Below, in pieces: positions 45,797 through 55,134 of a stretch of 64,000 bases of DNA (position 1 is its first letter; each line of letters starts with the position of its first letter). The translations under genes were made by a program, and so were the position numbers. The notes beneath the pieces are model-generated. The model had not been told where the DNA came from. It ran no database searches and worked only from the letters and a program-made list of their open reading frames with translations. This DNA is from Leptospira abararensis (GTDB taxonomy: Bacteria; Spirochaetota; Leptospiria; Leptospirales; Leptospiraceae). The stretch lies in assembly GCF_016918735.1 (NCBI RefSeq), contig NZ_JAFFPR010000048.1, positions 8,474 through 72,473 on the forward strand, in the 5' to 3' direction.

Positions 45797-46409
45797 AACG
45801 AATGAACTCCCTATTTTGTCATTTTGTTTTTCACTGAAACATTCGTAAAATAGAATGAAATGATCACGTAACAGACTTTATAAATCTATTTCACCAGAAA
45901 AAACTCTCCTATGGCAAACCAAATAACAGAATACAATTACCTTGCTAATTTTATAAATCGATGTAACAGAATTATAAATTCAATATGGATCGACTACGAT
46001 AGGCACCGGAATTCAAAAAACTTGGGAAAAAGTCTGTGCGAACAGACACCAAACCGAAAGGGTTTGCACCCTGTAAAACAACCAAACCCTTTTGCCTATG
46101 GAAAACGAACAAAGCATTGGCCCAAATTAATAGTGCCAAACGCACATTAAATTCACAAAAAACATTCGTTAATCGATATTTTTTAAAAATATCCTTGCCA
46201 AAGTATTCTAGATATATATTAATGGTACTTGATTCAAAGCATTATCGTTCATTTAACCACTAGAGTAGTCCCCACTTTCTTGCATTCTGATCTCTTTCTT
46301 AAGTTTTCCCCTGCATTTTCGTTGAGTTTTTACCCGATCTCCCGTATGGGTTAGTTGTATTTAAATTTTCAATACTGAAGAATCAAAAATAAAATTTTGA
46401 GGACATCAC
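45797..46409. other. Intergenic region with structured element and RRM-gene leader
   Basis: 613 bp without a convincing gene. AAAGGGTTTG (46057-46066) and CAAACCCTTT (46083-46092) form a perfect 10-bp stem followed by Ts. The two open frames across it (45911-46150 and 46036-46263) are mutually overlapping and low-complexity, so I reject them. The last 140 bp may be a long leader for the RNA-binding protein gene. Confidence 0.35.
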
Positions 46410-46673
46410 ATGTCAGTAAACATATACGTAGGTAACCTTTCTTATGAAATGACGGAAGGAAAGTTAAACGAACTTTTTTCCGCACACGGCGCAGTAACTT
46501 CTGCAAAAATCATTATGGACCAGTACTCTGGTAATTCTAAAGGTTTCGGTTTTATCGAAATGAAAGAACGTGGTGATGCAGACAAAGCAATTAGCGATTT
46601 GAATGGAAAAAACATTCTTAACCGCGAAATGAAAGTAAACATCGCAAAACCAAAGACAAACAACTGGAACTAA
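46410..46673 (+). CDS. RRM-type RNA-binding protein
   Basis: An 87-aa single RNA recognition motif with RNP2 IYVGNL at 5-10 and RNP1 KGFGFIEM near the middle, ending in a short basic tail. It resembles the small cold-inducible RRM proteins of cyanobacteria and other bacteria, which bind mRNA in the cytoplasm. TGAGGACATC precedes ATG and a strong hairpin terminator follows. Confidence 0.9.
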   Translation: MSVNIYVGNLSYEMTEGKLNELFSAHGAVTSAKIIMDQYSGNSKGFGFIEMKERGDADKAISDLNGKNILNREMKVNIAKPKTNNWN

Positions 46674-46690
46674 GTTCCCGTTAAATTTTT

Positions 46691-46729
46691 GATCTCAGTC
46701 TTTAGGATTTAGATTCTAAGACTGGGATC
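46691..46729 (+). terminator. Hairpin terminator after the RRM gene
   Basis: GATCTCAGTCTTTAG pairs with CTAAGACTGGGATC (one bulge and one G-T pair). The remainder of the gap to 47142 holds nothing recognisable. Confidence 0.6.
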
Positions 46730-47142
46730 GAAATGAAATTCTTCACCGATTTTCTTCCTATAAAAACAGACTGTTTTTAAAAATCTCTCATCAAAGCCCA
46801 CATTAATCCAAGTTAGTTACTATACTTTGCAGTAAAGTGTTGTTATGCCCTGCTCCCCTGGATTTTAAATAGGTCAATAAATTTCAGAACCATCCCTTTT
46901 TTATAGAACAATGAAATTGAGATGCAACTTTAATTTAACTTCAACTACTGTCTGCCACTCCGCTAAATTCCAATTTCCGCAGTGATGATAATAGACACTT
47001 GGTAGGTTTAAATCAAATCCATTGTTGAAAATACTGAGTCGTTTTTACTTATATTTAAAAGTTTAAACTTAGAAAATTAGTTCTGCAGAAATTTTTGAAA
47101 ACAAATTTGCCATTCCATGTTTGCTTGGCGATAGTACGTAAA

Positions 47143-47754
47143 TTATAATTCCACCTCCAGAGGAAAATTTATTTCGATTAGCTTCTTTCTCACTCCATGC
47201 CAGTCCGAATCAAAATGATAACGATTGCCAAATAGATTGTCCAATTTACCCGAATTATCTCTGTTAGTATAAACAATATCTTCGATTTCCCGTTTGCGAC
47301 TTTCCAAATCTGGATTGATTTCTTTTCTATGAGTGATCATTACTTTTACAATTTTCTTTTCTAAAATTGTGACTTTGTTGAAAATATACTCTGTTTTTTT
47401 GAATCTGTTTTTTCGTTTGAGAAACCAGCGATTCGCGTCAGGATACTTTTCCAATAGTCGCCAATATTGCCGCTTTTCCAACATTATCGGTTCAGGTTCC
47501 ATTTGATGGACTTTTCTTAAATTTTTCACATGTTTGGTTCTAGAAAATGTATTGATGATATAAAGGTATGCCTCTTTGTACTTCGACGATTGTAATTTCA
47601 AAGTCCAAATCAATCCATAGGAATGAAAAATTGGTTTCTTTAATTCGATCAAAGGTAGAGAACTAATTTTATCACGAATTTGATTCAGTTCCCGGTGCAA
47701 TCGAATCAATTCTTTTTCTTTTGACTTAATATTGATTTTTCGGTCTACTCGCAT
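47143..47754 (-). CDS. Basic coiled-coil protein of unknown function
   Basis: A 203-aa protein very rich in Lys, Arg and Glu, with an N-terminal coiled coil (KEKELIRLHRELNQIRDKIS). A central segment (KKPIFHSYGLIWTLKLQSSK) is followed by a second helical stretch. It has no signal peptide or TM helix. Composition suggests nucleic-acid contact, but there is no known motif. It is divergent from the siderophore-interacting-type gene, and the shared 79-bp gap probably contains both promoters. Confidence 0.5.
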   Translation of the reverse strand: MRVDRKINIKSKEKELIRLHRELNQIRDKISSLPLIELKKPIFHSYGLIWTLKLQSSKYKEAYLYIINTFSRTKHVKNLRKVHQMEPEPIMLEKRQYWRLLEKYPDANRWFLKRKNRFKKTEYIFNKVTILEKKIVKVMITHRKEINPDLESRKREIEDIVYTNRDNSGKLDNLFGNRYHFDSDWHGVRKKLIEINFPLEVEL

Positions 47755-47833
47755 TAATAATAGACTATGGATTGATCATGTTTTCATTTAAAAACGGGAA
47801 CAGTGGTCGCCACATTCATAAAGAGGAATTGCC

Positions 47834-48559
47834 ATGTCAGAATCAAATTCATTTATCAAACGAGGCCTAAAATCAGCCTTCAGCATATTTTTAACACAAA
47901 CCAAAATATCAAAAATCGAATCGCTGTCTAAGAATTTCGTTCTGATCGAAATGACGGGAACAAAATTAAAAGATTCAAAGTGGGTTCCTGGAGGAAAAGT
48001 GCAAGTTGATGTAGGAAATCTTACTTACCGAACGTTCACTCCGCTTACTGTTGATCGAGTCGTAGGCAAACTTTCCATGATTTGTTACAAGCGAAATGAT
48101 GGCCCAGCTTCCAATTGGATCAGTGCGTTAAAAGTAGGTGACCTTTGCGAAGTTTTCGGACCACGCGAGTCTTTGAATTTTTCAAATATTGAGGGAGAGG
48201 CCATTCTTTTTGGTGATGAGACTTCTTTTGGGATCGCAAAGGTTCTGCAAAACAAAGTGGGCAATCAATCTCATATATTCTTTGAATTGACTTCGGCTGA
48301 AGCTGGCAAAGAGGCTCTCGCGTCATTGGGAGTTACGGGGCAGAGAATGATCGAACGATCCCTTGATGGATCGCATCTCCAAAAAGTGGCGAAGGAAATT
48401 CTTGAGCGCCTTTCGCAAATCCCTGACGCAAAAATATTTTTGACAGGCCGAGCAAAATCAATCCAACAAGTCAGAACCTATTTGAAGGATTCTGGAGTTC
48501 CAACTAACAAACTAAAAGTTCGTGCCTACTGGGCGGATGGAAAGATTGGTCTAGATTGA
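47834..48559 (+). CDS. Siderophore-interacting protein-type FAD oxidoreductase
   Basis: A 241-aa protein with an FAD-binding barrel (TYRTFTPL, the R-x-Y/F-T-x-x motif) and a C-terminal SIP-type NAD(P)H domain ending AYWADGKIGLD, close to the family's YW-x-x-G-x-x-G. These proteins reduce ferric siderophores or act as general flavin reductases in the cytoplasm. No siderophore genes are adjacent. Confidence 0.75.
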   Translation: MSESNSFIKRGLKSAFSIFLTQTKISKIESLSKNFVLIEMTGTKLKDSKWVPGGKVQVDVGNLTYRTFTPLTVDRVVGKLSMICYKRNDGPASNWISALKVGDLCEVFGPRESLNFSNIEGEAILFGDETSFGIAKVLQNKVGNQSHIFFELTSAEAGKEALASLGVTGQRMIERSLDGSHLQKVAKEILERLSQIPDAKIFLTGRAKSIQQVRTYLKDSGVPTNKLKVRAYWADGKIGLD

Positions 48560-48727
48560 TTTGGGATTTATTTTCGGGGCATAAAAATAACAACTGACCT
48601 AACACCTGTGACCCGAAAGTGTAAGGGTCACACCTTCTTCGCCTGGCCCACTTGTTTTTCCGTCAAATTTTCTTCTTGCGAATCAAAGAAATTCGATCTA
48701 AATCTTACATTGGATATACGAAAGAAA

Positions 48728-49432
48728 ATGACTCCCATTAAAACTTATTTACTCAGCCTTTTTCTTTTGATTGGATTTGGAATTCCATTAAATTCAGAAC
48801 CATTATCGGAGACTAACCAAAAAGCCATTGATGCCTTTTACCAGAAAAACTGGTCTCAGGCCGAAATCTGGTTCAAAGAAAGTTTAAAGAAAAATCCGAA
48901 TGACCCATATGCAAACTATAACTTGGCCTGCGTTTACACCATTCACTTAAGCCAATGTGAGAATTTGACAGAAGAACAAGACGTTTTTCAGTTATTGCAA
49001 AATGCCGTCACATATAAAAAAACTTACAAACGTTTGATGCTTAAAGACAAAGACCTTTCCTTACTTCGGAATACATACAGATTCAATGAAATTGCAGGTT
49101 TAAACACAAAAGAAATCTTTACAAATATTATTTGGTATGGTCCAAGTCCAGGTGCTTATGGATCAATAGCGGAAATTAAGTTTGATTCAAATAGTTCATT
49201 TGAACTCTCTTTGGTTGAATTTCGGGAAAGTGACGGTACACTGGAAAAACCAAAGTATAGAGGAAAGTATCAATGGATTTCCGAAAAAGTCATCCAATTA
49301 GAATTTCAAAAACTTCCTTCCTCACTTCCCAACCAAACGAAAAAAAGGCAAGCACGTTGGAATAAAAATATCCTCGAAATCGAGGGCTTTGACTATCATT
49401 TTCAGGATACACCGGACCGTTGCTCTGCATAG
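48728..49432 (+). CDS. Exported TPR-like protein
   Basis: About 234 aa from ATG 48728, which begins a clear signal peptide (MTPIKTYLLSLFLLIGFG). The frame is open from 48608, but that stretch includes a GTGACC/GGGTCAC hairpin. TPR-like helices follow (KAIDAFYQKNWSQAEIWFKE, NPNDPYANYNLACVYTIHLS). The C-terminal half is a beta-rich domain (YGSIAEIKFDSNSSFELSLV) of unknown type. A periplasmic or surface location is expected. Confidence 0.7.
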   Translation: MTPIKTYLLSLFLLIGFGIPLNSEPLSETNQKAIDAFYQKNWSQAEIWFKESLKKNPNDPYANYNLACVYTIHLSQCENLTEEQDVFQLLQNAVTYKKTYKRLMLKDKDLSLLRNTYRFNEIAGLNTKEIFTNIIWYGPSPGAYGSIAEIKFDSNSSFELSLVEFRESDGTLEKPKYRGKYQWISEKVIQLEFQKLPSSLPNQTKKRQARWNKNILEIEGFDYHFQDTPDRCSA

Positions 49433-49646
49433 AAGAAAGCAATTCCATCTATCGCATTGCCCAATAGATTGGCTTCGCTTTTGAATGAAACAAACAAAAT
49501 TAATTTCGATTTGCGGTTGGCGTTTGTCCGTTTTGTTTGCTTTTTAGAGTATAAAATAAATAGATTGCTCTCGGAATCAGAGATTAGAAGCTTCAGTTCA
49601 AGCTAATTTTCTCGTTTGAATCAAACGCTCTATTTCTTTCTCGCCT

Positions 49647-52202
49647 ATGGGTAGTTTTATGGTAATTTCGCTTTCTTTTTTTAAAAAAATTTTTTTTTTA
49701 CCTCTACTTGTAGTTTTTATATCTTTTTCTTTTTGTAAAGTCGCAACCTCTCCCCTCCCCGATATAAATTCCGGATCAATGGATCTTACCTCATGGGAAC
49801 CTAAAGGAAGTTTGATAAATTTGAAAGGAGATTGGGAATTTTGTTGGGATGAATTGATTCCTCCTGAATCGGATGAGTCCGTTTGGAAGAAAAAATGCCA
49901 TGGTTATTTTCCGGTTCCCTCTTTTTGGAAATTCTATAAAATAAACGGAAAAAACCTACCGATTTTCGGAAAGGGAACCTACAGACTCAAACTAAAACTT
50001 CCAAAACGGGAAATGAACTACGGATTGTTTTGGACGGAAATCATGTCCGCATTCGAAATTTTCGTTAACGCCCGTTCTGTGGTAAAAGTGGGACAAACGG
50101 GAGACAGTTTTGAAACAATGAAGCCTGACCTGAAACCAGGCACGTCCTATCTGGGAAATCTTTCCGATGAAGTGACAATCGTCGTTTGGGTATCCAACTT
50201 CAATCATGAAAATCACGGATTTTGGGAACCTCTTTATTTCGGAGAATGGAAATCCATAGAAAGACAGCACATCAATCTTGTTATACGGGACATTGCGAGT
50301 TCTTCTGCAATCATCATCATCGGCTTGTACCATCTGATTATCTATCTGTCAAGATTCCGTTCCAAAGAATATCTGATGTTCGGTTTTTTCTGTATGATTA
50401 TGGGAATTCGCCAATTGAATTTTGAAACGCATACGTTTTATTATCTATTCCCCGATCTGGATTTTGATTCATATATCCGGCTGCTCTTCGGAGTGATTTA
50501 TATGATCGGGGTTTCCATGGTAACACTCTACGATCTTTTATTTCCGAAGGACATCCCCAAAATAATCACAAAAGTTCTCAGGTTGGTTTTCTTTAGTTTT
50601 TTACTAACTTTGTTTTTGCCGGTTTCCACTTTCACACATTACGCATTGTATCTCTTCGGTTTTGCAATGATTGCACTCATATTGTATGTACCTTTGTTCA
50701 TCAGAGCTTTTTTTAGAAAAAGGGAAGGTGCGGGACTTATGCTCATTGCCTATTCCATTACAGCGGTTACCCTACTGAACGATTTATTATTCAATTTCGG
50801 ATTGATTCATACAGGTTATCTCTCCCATTTGGGGGTTTTGTTATTTATCTTCATCCAAGCGATTCTATTATCAAAAAAAATAACAAAGGCATTGCAAGAG
50901 GAAGAAAAATTAGTTCAAAAACTCGGTGAAACTTTGGAAGAAAAAAACAGAACCCATACGGAACTCTTGAACCTGAAAGAATACCAAAAATACGAATTGG
51001 AATTGCAGGTAAAACTCCGCACGGAAGAATACGAGACCGCCAAACAACTAGCAGAAACCGCGAACAAAGCAAAGTCTCAATTTTTAGCGACAATGAGTCA
51101 CGAAATCAGAACTCCCATGAACGGAATTTTGGGAATCACGGAACTTTTGAAAATGACAACTGTTTCGGAGGATCAAGCACAATACCTGAAGATGATACAG
51201 GACAGCGGACAATCTCTTTTGACCATATTGAATGATATTTTGGATTATTCCAAACTGGAAGCGGGAAAAATAGAATTATTGGAATCCGATTTTTCCTGGA
51301 AAATTCTACTCGAACTTGCGGAAGGGATTTTTAAGCACCAAGCGGAACAGAAACAAGTTCGATTTGAAGTCAGGTTTGATCCAGATTTTATATTTTTAGC
51401 ACATGGCGATGAAAACAGAATCAAACAAGTGTTATTTAATCTAGTCTCCAATGCGGTCAAATTTACGGAATCTGGAGAAATCAAAATCATTCTCTCTTCC
51501 CAAAAGGAAGAAGTAGGAAACTGGATTCAATACAAAGTATCGATAACGGATACGGGAATAGGAATCCCGGAAGACAAAATAGGCTCCTTGTTTCAAAGAT
51601 TCACACAGTTGGATTCAAGCATATCCCGTAAGTACGGAGGAACGGGACTCGGTCTTGCCATCTCTAAAAAACTAATGGATGTGATGGGAGGAGAATTGAA
51701 AGTAAAAAGGAATTTTCCCACCGGTTCCTGTTTTGAAATGGAACTCAGACTTCTTCCCAACCAAATGTCCAGAGTCATACGATCCGAAGATTCGGTGGAT
51801 CTTTCAAGATTACCATCTAACACAAATGTGCTGATTGCAGAAGATGATCCTACCAACCTGTTTCTACTTTCCAGTTTTTTGAAAAAATTAAAAGTCCGGC
51901 ATGATGTGGCGAAAGACGGCTGGGAAGCGATAACCAAGGCCCAAACAAACGAATTCCATCTGATTTTTATGGACATCAATATGCCCAATCTGGATGGTAT
52001 CGGTGCCTCGGAAGAGATTTTAAAAGACGAACGAATTTTTCCCAAACCAATCATCATAGCCGTTACGGCGGACGCCTTCCAGGATGATCAAGACAAGTGC
52101 ATTCGCGCCGGAATGTCTTCGTTTTTGCCAAAACCGTTCCAAAAAAGAGAAATAGAACAAGCATTATATGAATGGCTGATTGAAAGAAAAACCGGCCTTT
52201 AA
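49647..52202 (+). CDS. Hybrid histidine kinase with 7TMR-DISM sensor
   Basis: An 851-aa protein. The N-terminal signal or lipobox-like ISFSFC precedes a 7TMR-DISM extracellular beta domain (about 40-210), seven TM helices (about 215-420) and a short coiled coil. HisKA follows with H485 in MSHEIRTPMNG, then HATPase (DENRIKQVLFNLVSNAVKFT, GTGLGLAISKKLM), and a C-terminal receiver with phospho-Asp D776 (FMDINMPNLDG) and the KPF lysine. Carbohydrate or other ligand sensing is typical of DISM proteins. ATG 49659 is an alternative start. No output partner is adjacent. Confidence 0.9.
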   Translation: MGSFMVISLSFFKKIFFLPLLVVFISFSFCKVATSPLPDINSGSMDLTSWEPKGSLINLKGDWEFCWDELIPPESDESVWKKKCHGYFPVPSFWKFYKINGKNLPIFGKGTYRLKLKLPKREMNYGLFWTEIMSAFEIFVNARSVVKVGQTGDSFETMKPDLKPGTSYLGNLSDEVTIVVWVSNFNHENHGFWEPLYFGEWKSIERQHINLVIRDIASSSAIIIIGLYHLIIYLSRFRSKEYLMFGFFCMIMGIRQLNFETHTFYYLFPDLDFDSYIRLLFGVIYMIGVSMVTLYDLLFPKDIPKIITKVLRLVFFSFLLTLFLPVSTFTHYALYLFGFAMIALILYVPLFIRAFFRKREGAGLMLIAYSITAVTLLNDLLFNFGLIHTGYLSHLGVLLFIFIQAILLSKKITKALQEEEKLVQKLGETLEEKNRTHTELLNLKEYQKYELELQVKLRTEEYETAKQLAETANKAKSQFLATMSHEIRTPMNGILGITELLKMTTVSEDQAQYLKMIQDSGQSLLTILNDILDYSKLEAGKIELLESDFSWKILLELAEGIFKHQAEQKQVRFEVRFDPDFIFLAHGDENRIKQVLFNLVSNAVKFTESGEIKIILSSQKEEVGNWIQYKVSITDTGIGIPEDKIGSLFQRFTQLDSSISRKYGGTGLGLAISKKLMDVMGGELKVKRNFPTGSCFEMELRLLPNQMSRVIRSEDSVDLSRLPSNTNVLIAEDDPTNLFLLSSFLKKLKVRHDVAKDGWEAITKAQTNEFHLIFMDINMPNLDGIGASEEILKDERIFPKPIIIAVTADAFQDDQDKCIRAGMSSFLPKPFQKREIEQALYEWLIERKTGL

Positions 52203-52310
52203 AAGCCTCACATCTTTCGACGTAAGGCTTCTCCCAACAAATGTATACGACATGTAAATGAACAAACAATGCTTCAATCTATACATACACGTTAACACAT
52301 GCAAATTGTA
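52201..52310 (-). repeat. Direct repeat, left copy (23S rRNA gene trailer and terminator)
   Basis: This 110-bp block recurs at 63724-63777 plus 63951-64000 in the same orientation. It contains the terminator-like hairpin AAGCCT...AGGCTT (52203-52230), CCCAACAAATGTATACGACA, and ACAAACAATGCTTCAATC through ACACGTTAACAC. Read on the minus strand it follows the 23S-like 3' end, so it is best explained as the trailer of a 23S gene. It also lies at the end of the hybrid kinase gene. Confidence 0.75.
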
Positions 52311-52314
52311 ATAT

Positions 52315-52466
52315 GGTCAAGCTCTGGCGATTCGTATCACTTGGCTGATCCAGCGCTTCGCGACTGAACTTACACCTATGACCTTATAGCCAGGTCGTCT
52401 GCCCGGACTCTCAACAGGTGTGATCTTAACTTCAGGTGGGTGTCCACTTATATGCTTACAGCGGTT
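52315..52466 (-). pseudogene. Orphan 3'-end fragment of 23S rRNA
   Basis: On the minus strand the segment begins AACCGCTGTAAGCATATAAG, matching the conserved AACCGCTGAAAGCATCTAAG block near the 23S 3' end. It runs through GGCTATAAGGTCATAGGTGT (the GTTGATAGGCCGGGTGTGTA region) to AGAGCTTGACC, the usual terminus. Upstream of AACCGCTG the universal sequence is absent, so only about 150 nt remain. No intact 23S, 16S or 5S gene is present. It is not expected to be functional. Confidence 0.7.
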
Positions 52467-52710
52467 AACTAGATCGAATACAAGAGTCTAGATAAATTTC
52501 ATCACTGTCCTCAACCGAGGAGGTCATTCGATAAATATAAGACTTTAATTGTCTTTCTTCAGAATCAAAAAAATGTTCATATTTTTTTGTTAAATCATTA
52601 TCGACGTTTTTCGAAATTCTCTTTCAGTTGAAGTTTTCATTTCAGACAGGCTTACCCCAACGAAGCAGTAATCAACCTAACGTTCGTAATGATCAGTATA
52701 GAATGTCTCG
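52467..52710. other. Spacer between 23S fragment and rhlE
   Basis: CTAGA/TCTAG forms a small hairpin next to the rRNA breakpoint (about 52470-52492). The rest is AT-rich with no recognised gene or further rRNA similarity. Confidence 0.35.
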
Positions 52711-54126
52711 CTACCTAAATCGTGACATTTTTGCTTTCGGCGTTTTTTTCGCACTAGGAGATGATTTTTTAGGCTCAGATCTATTTCCTGAATTACTTGG
52801 CTTTCTTTTTTCCGATTGCCCTTGACTTCGATGTGAGTTTTGTTTGGAGTTCTGCTGTGAGTTCGCATGACGGCCAGATGAAACATCTCCCGATTGCGTG
52901 TGACGTCTTTGCCCTCTATTGCCGCCACCTCCAGATCCATGGAGTTTTGGAGCCTTGCCTGTATGCGATTCAACCCGCGCTGCATGGTAAGGATGGTCCC
53001 GATCCACTGGGATCGAAATTCCAATTACTTTTTCAATGTCTTTGATCAGTGATCTTTCGTCTGCCTCTGCGATGGCAATGGCAATTCCATTTTTCCCTGC
53101 ACGTGCTGTACGGCCAATTCGATGTACATAAGTTTCAGGAACATAAGGAATTTCATAATTAATTACATGGGTGATGTCATCGATGTCTATTCCTCGGGCA
53201 GCCAAATCGGTTGCGACAAGGGCTCTGTTTTTTCCCGAACGAAAATCTTCTAAGGCTCTTTGTCTAGCTGATTGACTTTTATTGCCGTGAATTACATCAG
53301 TTTTGATTCCACTTTTGTTCAAGAGTTCCGAAATTTTATTTGCTCCATGTTTTGTTTTGGTAAAGATAATAGTTTTTTTAAAATTTTTATCTTTAAACAA
53401 ATGAAGGAGAAGATTTTTTTTATCTGCTAGTTCTGTATACATCACAGATTGTGAAATTAGTTCTACTGTCGACGAAACAGGTGTTACATCGATACGAATT
53501 GGTTCTACCAAAATTGAGTTTGCCAATTTTTCTATTTCAGGTGGCATAGTTGCAGAAAAAAACAAATTCTGTCTGCGCTTTGGAAGAAAGGAAATGATTT
53601 TTCGAATAGCATGGATAAAACCCATATCCAACATCCTATCTGCTTCATCTAACACAAATATTTCGAGATTTTTCAATGATACCAAATTTTGGTTCATCAA
53701 ATCGACCAGGCGACCAGGCGTGGCAATGAGAACATCCAATCCACTTGCAATGGCTTTTGCTTGGGGATTTTGTCCCACACCACCAAAAATGACTGCCGTT
53801 CGAATTTGGGTATATTTTCCATATAAAACAAAACTTTCATGGACCTGAATGGCAAGCTCACGAGTGGGAACTAACACAAGAGATCGTGGTTGTTTTGGAT
53901 TTGGTTTTGCCCTCGTGGAAATTAAATTTTGGATCATAGGCAAAGCAAAAGCAGCGGTTTTACCTGTTCCTGTTTGAGCACAACCTAACAGATCGTGATT
54001 GTTTAGAAGTAAAGGAATGGCTTGGATTTGGATGGGTGTAGGTTTAGTATAACCAGTTTCAACGACTGCTTTTTGGATGGATCGATCTAATTTCAGATCT
54101 GAAAACGTTTCAATTTGTTTTTGCAA
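52711..54126 (-). CDS. rhlE: DEAD-box RNA helicase, RhlE type
   Basis: A 471-aa helicase with Q motif (YTKPTPIQIQAIP), Walker A AQTGTGKT, DEAD (LDEADRMLDMGF), SAT (FFSATMP) and HRIGRTARAG, followed by a basic Gly/Asn/Ser/Lys-rich tail (about 385-471) that probably aids RNA binding. It unwinds RNA in ribosome assembly or mRNA decay. It lies between the 23S fragment and the toxin-like gene, all on the minus strand. Confidence 0.92.
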   Translation of the reverse strand: MQKQIETFSDLKLDRSIQKAVVETGYTKPTPIQIQAIPLLLNNHDLLGCAQTGTGKTAAFALPMIQNLISTRAKPNPKQPRSLVLVPTRELAIQVHESFVLYGKYTQIRTAVIFGGVGQNPQAKAIASGLDVLIATPGRLVDLMNQNLVSLKNLEIFVLDEADRMLDMGFIHAIRKIISFLPKRRQNLFFSATMPPEIEKLANSILVEPIRIDVTPVSSTVELISQSVMYTELADKKNLLLHLFKDKNFKKTIIFTKTKHGANKISELLNKSGIKTDVIHGNKSQSARQRALEDFRSGKNRALVATDLAARGIDIDDITHVINYEIPYVPETYVHRIGRTARAGKNGIAIAIAEADERSLIKDIEKVIGISIPVDRDHPYHAARVESHTGKAPKLHGSGGGGNRGQRRHTQSGDVSSGRHANSQQNSKQNSHRSQGQSEKRKPSNSGNRSEPKKSSPSAKKTPKAKMSRFR

Positions 54127-54307
54127 AATATGCCTTCGTGTCTATCCTCCTAAATTAAGAAAAGCAGTCTATTTGGATAGGTCAAAAATTTCTCTTTTGG
54201 AGGTTCGAAATGAGAACATGGGTTTGGGCAATCTCAAGGTAGAGGAATGAATTTTGATATAATGGGCGTTCCCGATTGGATCGGAGTTTTGGAAATGGAA
54301 TGTGTAA

Positions 54308-54376
54308 GGGTCGGGCTCCTCCGGGGTGCGCTGACGCTTCCGTCCTGCGGACCAAGCCCTACGGATCACCTAACGC
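54308..54376 (-). repeat. Dispersed hairpin repeat, copy B
   Basis: On the minus strand it begins GCGTTAGGTGATCC, has a GTCC-GCA-GGAC central hairpin, and ends GGAGGAGCCCGACCC. It shares the left-hand GGGCTTGGTC and right-hand ACCCCG-AGGAGCCCG blocks with copy A. The TAG in GCGTTAGG is the actual stop codon of the zeta-like gene. Confidence 0.7.
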
Positions 54377-55134
54377 GGGGGGAGTTTTTTTTCTACTACA
54401 TAATTGATAAACCAAGAAGGAACTTTGTTTGGAGTAAATCTTTCAACTTCGACACCATTCGAAACTCCCGCAAATAATAACGCTTCAAACGTATCACTTG
54501 AAGTATCAAAAAGATATGCTCGATTCGACAATCGAATTGCCTCTTTCAAATTATCTAGACTACGATAATAGCGTTCTTCTATCTTTTCCGGTGGAACGTT
54601 ATGCCCATTTTCTTTCACTCTGATTTCAACTCTGTTCTTATTGATTTCAGGATCGACAGTGCAAAAAAAATAAAGATAAATTACATAATCTGCTTCTTTT
54701 GCTTTTTTCAAAAAATCAAGCTTCCGCCTATCACTCATTACTGTTTCAAATGAAAAGGAGATGTTTGCTTCGAGCAATTTTTGTCTCAAAAATTCTGCTA
54801 AGTCCGCTGCTATGTAAGAATTTATTTCTAAGTTTCCATCAATGCATAACTTGCTATCCGTGACTGAAAAGTATTTCCAAAGATCCAAAATTTCACTTTT
54901 CTTAGGAGAAAACTGGGAAAGGCGAAAGAAGTTTTGAATTTCATCCGTTGCAAATTGTATCTTATAATGATTGATGTCTAAAAAATGATCATTTTTTAGA
55001 TTCTTTTCGATCTCATCTGCGTTTACATAAACGCCGAGTTTATATCTAGGATCGGAACTTTCAAATTCATTGATAAATGTAGATTTTCCAGAGCCATTGG
55101 GGCCAGCAAAAATACGAAGGCGTTTTTTACTCAT
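54370..55134 (-). CDS. Zeta-toxin-like P-loop kinase (candidate toxin)
   Basis: A 254-aa protein with an N-terminal Walker A loop AGPNGSGKST at about 9-18 and the segment SFSFETVMSDRRKLDFLKKA, typical of zeta-toxin/PezT-like kinases that phosphorylate UDP-sugars. VNADEIEKNL is also typical. Its start is one base after the stop of a 99-aa gene that is a plausible antitoxin. Its stop codon is supplied by repeat copy B. Activity and target are inferred from family only. Confidence 0.72.
   Translation of the reverse strand: MSKKRLRIFAGPNGSGKSTFINEFESSDPRYKLGVYVNADEIEKNLKNDHFLDINHYKIQFATDEIQNFFRLSQFSPKKSEILDLWKYFSVTDSKLCIDGNLEINSYIAADLAEFLRQKLLEANISFSFETVMSDRRKLDFLKKAKEADYVIYLYFFCTVDPEINKNRVEIRVKENGHNVPPEKIEERYYRSLDNLKEAIRLSNRAYLFDTSSDTFEALLFAGVSNGVEVERFTPNKVPSWFINYVVEKKLPPR

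Noticed and set aside
45911..46263. Two overlapping small plus-strand frames
   Set aside because: They overlap each other and a perfect hairpin, with no ribosome site or family pattern.
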